DNA of 64,000 bases from Anas platyrhynchos. Taxonomy: Eukaryota > Chordata > Aves > Anseriformes > Anatidae. Shown here in pieces: positions 13,190 to 24,130 of the stretch; positions within the stretch are counted from its first letter, which is position 1, and each line of letters starts with the position of its first letter. Location of the stretch: the NCBI RefSeq assembly GCF_047663525.1, contig NC_092605.1, forward strand, positions 744,001-808,000. Reading direction: 5' to 3'. The notes beneath the pieces were generated by a model. That model saw nothing but the letters and a program-made list of their open reading frames with translations. It made no database searches and had not been told where the DNA came from. The translations under genes and the position numbers were made by a program.

Positions 13190-14320
13190 ACTTAACGAGA
13201 AGTTGTGCCGAGGCTTCCTCCGCGGGCACCGGGCAGGGCTGCAGCCGCCAACTCCGGCAGCCGCCGCCGGGAACGCCGCGCCGAGCAGCGCCCGGCCCCG
13301 AGCACCGGGAAGGCGCCGCACCCCCGAGGGGAAACCCCCCCCCCCGGCGGCCCCGGGCACGGCGATGCCGCGCTGCACCCCCCCGGTACCCCCAGCCCCG
13401 CGGGGCTCCCCCAAACCCCAACCCCGACGGCCCCGGGGACGCCCCGACGGAGCTTCCCCGCCGCCCCCGGCGCAGCACCGGGGCGAGCCGCCCCCCTTCT
13501 CCGTTCCCCCCCCCCCCGGTGACTCACTCTCAGAGGTCCCCGCGGCGGCGGAGGCGCAGGGCAGCCGCGGGTCCCCGCCCGCCGAGCGGCATCTCCCGAG
13601 CAGCGGCGACCGGGGCAGCCCGGCGGCGGCTGGGGGGGGGGAGGCGGCGCGGCACCGCCTGGGCTGGCCCCGCCTGGGCTCGCCTCGCACGCGGCTGCGC
13701 CCGCGCCGCCGCCCCCGGAGCCGCCGAGCGAGAGAAGCAGCGCTGGAACCAACGGGAACGACTGGGAACCAACGGCAACGAACGCGCCCGCCCCCGGCCG
13801 CCGCCACCACCGAGAGCCGCGGGCGGGGGCACGTGCGGCCGCGCCGCCCCCCGGCTCCCCCCCGGCCCCCGCCTCCTCCTCCTCCTCCTCCTCCTCTTCC
13901 TCCTCCCCGGCCCCGAGCTGCCCCCAGCCCGACCCCCCCCCCGCGGAGCCGCGCGCCCACCTCCTGCTCCTCCCGCCCGGCCGGTGCGCCCCGGGCGCGC
14001 TCCCGCCGCAGCCCGGCGCGTTCCCGCGGCGCGAGGCAGCTCCCGGCCCGGCGGGGCACGAGGCGCGCTCCCGGCTCGGAATTAGGGGGGGGGGGCACGG
14101 GCCGGTCCTGCCCCCCCCCCCGAGGGGAGGTCGCTGCTGCCTGCGGGTGGGCGAGGGGCTGCGCCCGGGGGCTTCTCCCGGCGCTTTCGGTGGCACCGGC
14201 TGCGGGCAGCACAGCGAGGGGTGACCCCCCCCCCGGCAGCACAGCGAGGAGCGAGCCCCCCCGGCTCAGTGCAGGACCCATTTCTACCCCTGCACCCAAC
14301 GCCCCGGGGATGGGCACCCA
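13190..14320. promoter_or_regulatory. CpG island in the gene desert, candidate promoter
   Basis: This is the most CpG-rich block in the first 38 kb, with C- and G-runs and CCT repeats. On the minus strand, CTGAGA|GTGAGT at 13527/13526 is a good splice donor, so a noncoding first exon transcribed leftward from about 13.6-14.3 kb is possible. In human, the next gene on this side is RBFOX3, transcribed away from ENPP7, which would fit an RBFOX3 5' exon. No RBFOX3 coding sequence is seen, so this link is inference only. Confidence 0.5.
13872..13906. repeat. (CCT)n microsatellite
   Basis: About eight CCT units followed by an imperfect extension, within the 13-14 kb CpG island. Confidence 0.85.
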
Positions 14321-16799
14321 GGGCAGCAGCAAGAAGCGAGGTTTTGGTTCCTTGTTGCAAATGTTGCAAAAACCAAGTTGGTGCACGGAGCCCACGGGGT
14401 GCAGGCTCACAACACAGCCAGGGTTAATGAAACCTCGCTGCGTGCCTCAGCCCCTCACCCTTCCTTCTCTTCAACTCGAAGGCAAGGACCTCTGGGCGCT
14501 GATCTTGGCGCTCCCTCAGCAGCTGGATGCGATCGTCCTCCCCCGAGCTTTCCACAGGAGCAGACCTCTGGCTCCCCCAGCCCTCCCATCCTCCTGCTGT
14601 TTGCCTCCTCTCTCAGGAAGCCGGCTGAGCGCTGGTGCAGACCCGCAGTGCAATATTCTGCAAGCCACTGGCTGCTCAAGGCCCTGTTGTTCTGCCCTTT
14701 CTCCTCTGGCTCACCAGCGGCTGTGCAAGCTCGCTAAAATAGTAATGAGCGCCATCTGTTTGAGCAGCACAGCTCCATTTAATCAGGTGTGGCCGGACGG
14801 TCGTGTCCCCTCTCCTGAACCTGGGAGAGGTTACACAACACAGATGCAGCAATCAGGTCCTCACGGCCCTGCCAGAGTCACCGTAAGCACCTCTGAGCTT
14901 TTTCTGGCTCGAGTGATTTGTTTGTGGTTTCCAGCAGCGAAGGTTGTGGCAAAGCTTCCCCAGTTACATTGCCTGGGAAACATCTGGAACACCCGCAGCC
15001 TGATGGAGTCAGTGACTTCCCCTGAACTCAGCGCAGGGGCTGTCCCGAGGTGTTATTCCTGTCCTGCAGAGTCCACGTGTGGCACTCCGGGATCAGGCCC
15101 CACTCCCCCTTCCCCTCCTGACCCGTTTGTTCCTGCCTCCAAGCGCTTTGAGGAGCCCTCTGAAGAGAACCCTCGGGGTTACGCAGAGCAGCAATGTGAG
15201 TGCAGACGATGAAATGCACCAAGCGCACCTCATCCATCCAAACATCCATTCTCTATGATGAACGTGTATATTTTTAGCCCTCGGGGATGCAGCAGCAGCC
15301 CAGAGCCCAGCCTCGCTGCCCTGTCAGGGAGGCAGCAGCCTTGTTCTCACGCCCTGCCAAACAATGGGAGCGCTCAGCCAGGATGGCTCCTTGCTATGCC
15401 CCGCTGTGCTATTTTCTCACGGTTCATTGAGGCCGAAGATGCTTTAGGCAGCAGATTTGGAGAACGGGGAAGCGGGAAGGCGGGAGAGAGAAGCTCTGCA
15501 AAATTTCTCCGCATTCGAGCCCCCGAGCTGGGTCCCTGCCGACATCTGTTCCTGGAAGCTGGTGCCGCTCGGGAGGCGCGCGTGCAGCGGGGCGATGCTG
15601 CGGGATTGCTAGGCAACCCCACGCTGCCAGCAGCAAGGGGCTGGGGAGCAGCACGCAGCCGGGGCTTGCACCCGCTCCCCGGCAGGGAAAAGCGGGCAGG
15701 GGGAGCGGAGCCCACCGAGGAGCCTCGCTGCGGGGCCAGGAGCAGCACCGGGGCCTGGCCGGGGAGAGGAGGAGGAGGAGGAGGAGCGGCGAGGGGATGG
15801 GAACGGAGAATGCGCGAGAGAGGCAGTTGAGGGAAGAGAAGCAGTTAGGAAAACACGAGTCAACAAAACCCTGCCTTTTGGCAAGGTTGTTATGTGAACC
15901 AGAAGGAACGAGTATTAATCTGGAAAAAAATATTTGTTTTTCTTAGCTTTTTTTCACAGCCTATTTGCCATTTAGAGCCTCAGTTTGGAGGAAGGCAGAG
16001 TTGTTAAATCGCTGCTGCTTTTTTAGCCGTAACGATGAGGTTTTCCTTTTCATAGCTGTGGCTGGGGAAGAGACCTGTTGCGGCTCTGCCTGGGGGTTTT
16101 CTTGCACGCAGATGCTATGAGCAGGGGCCACAGCAGAACCACAGCACGCGGGGACCCTCCTCATCCCCAGCACTGAACGTCTCATCCCTGTTTTTCCCTC
16201 TGCAGAACCCAAACAAGGAGAGTGCCAAACAGCCAGTTCCAGATCTGCAGAAATCATCTCTGCGATGCAACAGATGGTGCTCGGCCCGAGGAGAGCAGAG
16301 CAGAGCAGAGCAGAAGGCTGCAGCAGCCCCCCCGGTCACCCTCAGAGGCTCCTGGGGACCCTCGACCTGCAGGTGCCCAGACCAGGCTCACCCCCCCCCC
16401 TAAAGCTTTGCTCGCTCTCCCAGCCCTTCGCTCACCTGGTGCCAAATACCCAAGGAGGCGCTGCCTGCGCAGGTGATGCTCAGTGCTCGTTTGGCTCCAA
16501 GGTGGCACAGCTGAGCCCAGCCCTGCGCAGGGGTGAGCGCACCGAGCCCTGCTTCGGATCAAAGGCCCGGAGGCACCTCGCTTCAGGAGCCTCCCCAGAG
16601 GTCTGGGGAAGAACACTGGGTGCCCGCACAGCCACGGCATGGACAGGGCAATGACAGAGCAGGGCTCAGATATTTTTTTGGCATGTGTCAGAAGCCCTGA
16701 CCCAAAAAACCCGAAGCAGAACGTGTAACACCCGATCAGAAAGTGAACGCGTGCCTGGTCATGGACGAGCTCAGCCTACAAAGCATTCTCCAGCACCGG
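14321..16799. other. Noncoding sequence right of the CpG island
   Basis: A second CpG-richer patch (15450-15830) contains an X-box-like ATTGCTAGGCAAC at 15605-15617 and a GGA repeat at 15767-15786. A pentanucleotide AGAGC repeat lies at about 16293-16313. No exon is supported. Confidence 0.45.
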
Positions 16800-17870
16800 A
16801 GAGTCGAGAGCCATGGTAATGTGCTCTGAAATAATGCTGTTTTAAATACAATTTATGATAGATTTCATAGCTAAGTTATGCAACATAATGAGCAAATCTA
16901 AAACGTAATTGTCACTGCGCATTAACAGCAAAATCCTGAACCTCTATTATACTAACAAACTTATTAAATCAGTGAACATTGCATTGCATCAGTCAATTAC
17001 TAAACCGATGCTCAGATCACTGGAACAATCTGATATCCATTAGACAGGCAGAAGGAGGGGAGCACATCACCGGAGCTGCCCACGGGGTGACATGTTTTAA
17101 AACATTCAGTGTATTTACGCTTTTGATGCAGTGCTGCACCTGCGGGATGTTTTGCTGCCACTTCCCCTGTTCCCAACGCATCCCTAGAGTGCCGCTGTGC
17201 TGCGCATGCACTCGATGGGAAAAGGGCCGGGATCCAGCCTCACAACGGTGCCTTCTCCGAGGAGCCTGAAGTTTGCCAGGGAGCCTGCAGGCCTGGGCCC
17301 CCTGGGGCAGGCACAGATCTGAGATCATCCCTGGCTCCAGGGCGGGCTGGCGGACACCCGCCAGGGCCACACGTTTTCAGCAAAGGGCATTTGCTGCAAC
17401 AGCAGGACACAGCACGTGAAGGCTGGCACGGACTCGGCCGCGTGCCCCCCGCTGCTGAAACCCCGTCCCCAGCAGCGCTCCCTCCTCGCGAGGTTGGGAA
17501 GCACGGGGTAAGCCGATCTTGGAAAGGCATCCACGCAAACATCTAAAGCGAAGTGTGCTTTGCACCTTGGTGTAGTGATTTGACACAGCACTAATTATGC
17601 AAATTAATCATTGGTAAATCAGGTACGTGTTTACTTATTTATTTTGCGTTTTGCACAGCAACCAGGCAGGAGGAGTGTTGTGAAAGAAAAGCTGCTCTAT
17701 TTATTCTGATAAGAAATGTTTGGTAACATGTTGCACGATCCAACCTCCCCACGTTCTTTTTCAGATTAAATTCTAAATTGATTTGCTGGTATCATACCGT
17801 TCATAGCTCTCAATATGTCATCGCAGCTAATGAACCATGCCAGGGACACATTTATAACCCTCTATTAGCC
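16800..17870. promoter_or_regulatory. Two AT-rich modules (16.80-17.04 and 17.56-17.87 kb)
   Basis: Both blocks are AT-rich, unique-looking and noncoding, with a GC-rich 500-bp spacer between them. The first includes TTATGCAACATAATGAGC, close to a C/EBP- or POU-type word. The second includes ATTATGCAAATTAATC, containing an ATGCAAAT octamer next to TTAAT. Function is inferred. Confidence 0.3.
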
Positions 17871-20800
17871 TCTTCCATCAGGAAGGGATTTTTTTTTTTC
17901 CCCTCCTTGCTCTGAGGTTCTGAAAGTTACAAAACAAAATAAATCAAAAACCGACCAAACAAACCACCGGAACCAGAAGCAGCAGCAGACGTTACTGGAA
18001 CTCAGACACTCCTGTGGCTGCCACCGCTCCCACCTCGGGATGTGGCTTTGACGCGAGCTGCAAAAAGCAGCCCGGGATAAGTCACCCAAACCCCACCGAT
18101 TCCCTATGCCCAGCCGAGCAGAGCTCGGGCTGCTTTCTGAGCACCGTTTACAAACTTCCTCAAGCAGCAGCCTCAGCGCACAGAAGGCAGAGAAGGAGAA
18201 AGGCAGATGCCCAGCCCGTCCTGGGGCTGGTGCTGGGGGCCCTGCTCTGGAGGTGCCCCCGATGCAGCACCACCGAGGTGGCCGTGCCATGCAGAGCCCC
18301 CACGCCTGCACTTGGTTTCTCTGCCTGCGTGCTTTCCCAAGTAGGTTTGGGACAAAACTCCCGCGGTTCAGATGCAGCTCGTCTCCAGTGGTGAATGGCT
18401 GAGGCTGGGAGATGGAGGTGGGAAGAGAAACTCAGCAGTGATCGAGGGGCTGCCCTCACCTTGTGGTGATTGCTGCGTGTGCTGCAGGAAGACAGCGTTT
18501 AAACCATGAGTCGAGTCCCCCTTCATTCCAAATGCAGCGCTTCAGGAACAGAGAGACAACTCTATCGGGGGAACAAGAGCTAATTAAATTTACTGGGATC
18601 ATTGAAGAGGAAATTATTTAATATTCTGCATGGAATTTAATATCGGAAAGCATGAAGGGCCTTGTTCCATCAGAGATCGGTTCCTTCCCACACCCGAGTT
18701 CACGCTGCACACCCAGCCCTGCCGCAGCACAGCAGTGCTGGCTGGCCATGAGAACCTGGGCTGGGGAGCAGCACCCATGGGCTGCTGCTGCAAGAGCACC
18801 CTCTGTGCTGCCAGGGCATCCTCTGTGCTCCCGACTGCTGCCACGCTGGGCACCCATGGGGTACGGGGCTGCCTTGTCTCAGGTGAGCACCCACATCCCC
18901 ACGGGGCCATCAGCACTGACCTTAAACACCGTCATCCAGCCCCGTTCTGACAGACAAAATGTTGCGGCAGCTTAAGCTTCGACATTTTGCTGCTCAGCCC
19001 AAGTTGCAGCCTGGGCAGGGTGCTCCAGGTTCTGGGACCAGGAGGACAGGGAGCGAACGCTCTCCCTGGCCGTGCACCTCTGCACTGCAGCAGGATCCGA
19101 CCGTTCCCATTCCATGCACTTCGTGCCTGCAGCTCTCCAGCTTGCCCCGGCTGCAGGGACCATCCCCACCCCATCCCCACCACCTCGGTGCTATGTGCGT
19201 GCCCATCAGGACCCGAGCAAGCTGCCTTCCCTGCCACGCGGGTGGTGACCGGGGACACCACGGCCACAAAGCCCCCACGCCGCGAGTTTCCCCGCTGCAG
19301 CTGCACCGCGGCTCTCGCAGCTGCTCATCTGGAACCGTTTTGTTCTCTTCACTACACCCTGGCTCCTTCCTTGGCTGTTTAATGATTTTTTAGAAGCAAA
19401 ATGTCAGGCTCCGCTCGCTACTGTTAAGAAAAAAAAAAAAAAATTAAAAAGCTCAGTGATCGCTTCCCAGATCGCTCCCCAAGGGCTGGCGCTGGTCCCC
19501 GGGACAGGCAGCCCCACAGAGGTGGGCGGTGGGGGGGGGTCTCGCTCCGAGCCAGCAGCCGGGGTTCCTGCAGCCCCCCAGGGCCCTGTTTGGGTGAGGG
19601 AGCTCCGTCTGCCCCAGCTCCCAGCCCGCTGAGCCGCTGCCCACGCACCTCCCCGCAGCGCCAGAGCCAGCCGCAGGGAAGTGCTGACTTCACTGGGAGC
19701 GCCGAGCAGTGCCGGCCCTTCTGGGGGCTTCCTTCTCCTCCCTCCATCCTTTCCACCACCCTCTCACACACATGAAAGTGATTATAAGTAGCAATAATTT
19801 TGCTTCTGTATTTATGTCACCAATACCTTCAGCTAATTCCTGTAACTGCCAGCATGGAAGCACTAATACCTCTGCAAAAGACAAAGCAATTATTTCTAAA
19901 CATAGCTCCCTTTCCTTGCATTGTCACCACCTAAATCACTAAAATCCTGGTCTGTTGTCAGCATCTTTCTCTAACTAGCAGGGGAAAAAATGATATTTTT
20001 TTTTTTTCCCAAAAAAATAACGTATCCATTGGCACAAAGCAAGCAAACCAACACAGCACCATCACCTTCCTGCATCCCCCACACCCTGCCCTCAGCAGGC
20101 AGAGCAAGTCCCCTTCTGCTCGGTGTCAGCCCTGGGTGGGATGCTCGGGACGAGGGCTGAGATTCCCCAGTGCCTCCATCTGGAGAGCTCCGGATCCTCC
20201 CCGTGGCCTCGCAGCAAACACCCTGGGTGCGATGGAAACCCACGGGGATTAGCGACCCTTGCAAAGGGTGCCCCTTCCCACAGAAACCACAGCCAGAGGA
20301 GGAGCAGGGGAAGCACCGAGGCAGGCAGCTGGTTCCCCAGGGGTCCCGAAATCACCGCTGCAGCAGAGAAGCCCCTGCACCTTCCCCAGGTGAGGAGCAC
20401 GGCACCCACCCGAGGCAGAGGCAGGCAGGTTGGCTGCGCTGCCCGCCTCTGCGTCTGGCTGGAGCCACGCTGTCTGCCTCGGGACCCTCCGCAGCACCAG
20501 GCCTTATTATCCTATGGGCCTGCTCTCAAGAAATTAAAATGAGCCATAAAATGACAAGTAAAGTGGAATAAGGGATGTAAAGAGCAGAGAGAATGTAAAT
20601 GGTGCGATTAGCATATGTACAGCACTTGCAGAGCGCCTGTTCACCACCGGGTCAGCGCCCAGGCTGCAGGAGGGAGGCCGGGCAGCCCCGGGGGGAGGCA
20701 GAGGGGATTTCTGCCTGGGGGTGCTCCCCAGCCCCTGCCTCTCCTAGGCACCCGCTGTGTGTATCCATAAGGGCTTTGGGGCCCTCGGACAAGGCACGGT

Positions 20801-21319
20801 GACCCCAGTCCCTGCAGCCCCAAAGGGCACGGGGCTGAGCGGGGAGGGAGCGGCAGAATTACGGAGCAGGTGGGGGCTCCCCATGGGGGTGGCGTGAGCT
20901 GGGACCTGCAGGCAGCACCACGCCTGGGTGACCAGACACCCATCAGGGGGGGAACACCAAACAGGCTCAGTGTCTTTTTTTTTCAGTGGGTTGTGCACAG
21001 AAACCTTCCAGGCTCCTGCACGTAGAGGAAGGTGCAGACGAAGCCTCCGTCTCTGGAGCCAGACCCCGCTGCCTGGCCCCAGCCTGAAGCACAATTTAGG
21101 TGAGCAGACCAAGGCTGAGCAGGGAGATGAAGGAACAGCAGCGGCACCACTGCACTTTGCTGTTGGCTGGATGCTCACTCGGAAGCACACAGCGGGGCAG
21201 CATCCATCCAGGGCGCACCAAACGTCCCCATGGCTCAGCTGGGCCAGAAGGGTCCCCGGGGAGAGCACCCCGGCCAAGCAGAGATGAGGGAGAGAGGCCA
21301 CGTTCATCCAAACTGCCCT

Positions 21320-21640
21320 TAAAAACATTTTCATAACATTTCACATCCAACCTACAGTAGCACCTCCAGTAATTAACAGCTATGTTTTAATTAAACATTG
21401 ATTAACTACTAATTAGTCTAATGATTAGTCACCTGAAGGAGACAAAGCAAAATACTGGATCTGCCAAGATAGGAGAGGGAGAAGGCAAATGATGAAAGAT
21501 GAGAGGCGACTTAGATTCCTTCTCTGCTTCCCTCTGGGCCAAATGTTTTCTCTTATTCTAGTCCTTTATAAATGATGCCTTCAATGTGAATTTTCCTAAT
21601 TGTGGCAAGTCTGATAAAGTCTCCAGTGAGTGATGCAGAG
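21320..21640. promoter_or_regulatory. AT-rich module with clustered homeodomain cores
   Basis: TAATTA at 21370-21375, palindromic TTTAATTAAA at 21386-21395, and TAATTAG at 21410-21416 lie within 47 bp, followed by ATGATTAGTCA. No coding potential is visible. The arrangement resembles conserved developmental enhancers; conservation cannot be tested here. Confidence 0.4.
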
Positions 21641-22885
21641 AAGACTGATTTTCTTCCCCTTTATCCATCAGATTTCTGCTCGTTAATGCAGCTAAAGAGC
21701 CTTTCCCCACCATCAGCGGAATTAGTCTCTGTCGCCATACCCAAGTCAGCTTGGGGAATTTCTGTGCATTTCCTCCTGCAGTGTCCGGAGGACGCAGGCA
21801 GCCTGGCAGCCGGGTCCACACACTGCCTGCAAACACCCCCTCAGGCCACAGCACCACGGGACAGTGCCCAGCGGCAGAGCAGGGGCACGGCGGTGCCACC
21901 GGTGGGGACACCGAGTTTGTTTCACCCTGAAGAACAGACTCGGGGCGCTCATCCCTGAACAGCTTTGTACTTACAAGGAGACAGAGTCAGGTCCCAAAAA
22001 GCAGCTTCCCCACGTGCCAAGGGGCCCCTCGGCAGCACGGCTCCAACCCCACTCCGCTGCACCCCGCAGGGTGCCCTAAGACGGGCGCAGCCGCGGCTCC
22101 GTGCTCACCCCTGCAGCTCCCCGGCTCTGGCACGCACCAGGGCATTGCTGTTACAGAGATGTTTCTTATTTTGCTGTTCCCTTTTGTGAGGTGCATTTAC
22201 CTACATTACTTATCTGTCGGAAGAACCGCTTCTGGGGAAGGCTGTGAACGTGCTGGCAGCAGCATGTGGCTGCTCGAGGATCCCCACGGCCCCTGCTCAC
22301 CAGCAGCTCCCGAGGTGTGCACAGCCACGGGGCGATGGCACCAGCAGCCTTGTGCCCTCCCTCCTCCAACCACAGTTTTCTTGGCCCTTCTGCACGTTTG
22401 AGCCTTTGGAGTCATCGTCCCTTTTCCCCCCTCCCTCCCCTTCCCTTTCCTTCCTCCCCCCACTCTTCCCATGCCCCTCTCTGGAGTTTTCCGAGGAGGC
22501 AAAACAAGGCTAAAACATCCCCAAGGAAGCAGGCAGCTCGAAGGCTGGGGCCAGGCAGGCTGGTGGTGCACCCAGCAGGGACAAGCACAGCAGGGGACAT
22601 CACGGGACACACGGTCAGTGGTAGGGGTGTGATCTGAGCCCCCCCGTGCCCGCTAGCAGGCGGCGGTGATGCACAGACCACAGCCTGAGCAGCCAGACCC
22701 GAGTGCCCTGCCAGCACCCCCAGAGGCACAGGGGGGACCCACGGTGGGGAGGGCACAAGGGGTTAAACCCTGCCCGCGCTCGCAGCGCTGCAGGTATATC
22801 GATCGCCTCACACATCTCATCAGCCCGGGATCGGCACAGATCGATGGGGTTAGGGCAGCGGGAGAGGCAGCCCAGTGGGTGCCAC

Positions 22886-22913
22886 CCTCCTCCTCCTCCT
22901 CCTCCTCCTCCTC
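22886..22913. repeat. (CCT)n microsatellite
   Basis: About nine CCT units in GC-rich noncoding sequence. Confidence 0.85.
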
Positions 22914-23454
22914 TCCCCAGAACAGCATCAGCAGGGAAGCCCCCGGAGCTCCCCAGGCTGCTGCAGAGGGGGGTGCTGGCAGCCCCCCACCTGCCCCCGG
23001 GTGTCTTTGCAAAGCGGCTTCAGCCCCTGGAGAGGAGCAGGGCAGGGAGCAGCCGGGGGCTGGCACCTGCACTCCCAACACGCAGCTCCCCAAGATCCAG
23101 GAGGGATGGGATCATGCAGCTCCCCCCAACCACCCCGGCCATCCCACAAACGGGGACGGCTGGGAGCTCCCCGCTGGAGCCCGCAGAGGAGCAGGCCCAT
23201 GAGGAAGAAGAGCATGCGGTGCCTGCACGCCCCCCTGGGCTCCCCCGCCCTCCGCACGCTCACCGAGACGCTCCCAGGAACGCCGCGGAGCCCACAACGC
23301 GTGCGCTTCATCCAGCCGAAATGCCTGAGCTGTGCCAGCAGCGGGGAGAGGCGGCAGCCCTGGCTACGGCTGCTCCGTGCTCCTCCACAAAGCAATCTGC
23401 TGCTTGGGCTCCTCTCCGCTTCCCTCTTACGCAACTGCACAAAACGGAGAGGGG

Positions 23455-23475
23455 AAAAAAAAAAAAAAAAAAAAA
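23455..23475. repeat. Poly(A) run
   Basis: Twenty-one consecutive A. No target-site duplication or retrocopy body was recognised upstream. Confidence 0.8.
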
Positions 23476-23819
23476 TCCCCTTGATGCTAATTTATCTGAG
23501 GAGCTCAAGCAGGTCTGCACAAGAAGGCAGTTTCAGCAGAAAGAAGGTAAAAAAAAAAATAAAAAAGGACCAGCCATGTCTGAAGGGCTGCTTCAGAAAC
23601 CCAGCGGATGCAGCAGCCCTCCCAGCACCAGCACCGTCACCTGCCCCGTCCCGGCACCCGCTGGGAGAAACCCAGAGCAGCAGCGGGTGCAGCAGCACCC
23701 ACCAGCCCCCCACGAGCTCGCTGAGCCCCCAGCTGCCCACCCCCAGACACCTCGGGCAGCCCGGGGCGCCTTGCAGCCAGCCTGCCCCCCTTTCCTGGGG
23801 CCCGGCGGCAATTACAGGT

Positions 23820-24130
23820 TTAGCGGTGCAAAGCAGAGTTTAATAGCAGCCAAGGCTGGTGGGATTGATTTCTTGTTTTGTTTTAAGTGCAGCTAATCTA
23901 ATAGTTAATTTATTTAAATTGATAGGGCAGAGAGAAATTACATTTCTATTTTCTCCGAATAGATTTTACAGTGTCTGGTGACCCAGGCAGGCTCGAGAGC
24001 TGGGTTAAAGGCCCTAACATGCCTCTGCAAAAGCTGCCTGTATCAGCCCGTAATATTTTTCAATTCATTACTGCCATTTTAGCAAACAACTGCTATAGAT
24101 TTTTTTTTGTTACAGCAGCTCTTAACGTGT
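23820..24130. promoter_or_regulatory. AT-rich module
   Basis: An AT-rich 300-bp block with CTAATCTAATAGTTAATTTA near its start and a PyATTA-rich second half. It is noncoding and bounded by GC-rich DNA on both sides. Confidence 0.25.

Noticed and set aside
13203..15212. A 669-codon open frame on the plus strand across the CpG island
   Set aside because: It is rich in Pro, Arg, Ala and Gly with no domain or hydrophobic core, and overlaps long frames on the minus strand. Stop-poor GC-rich sequence explains it.
23455..23475. Poly(A) run as the tail of a processed retrocopy
   Set aside because: No gene-like body precedes it and no flanking duplication is visible.
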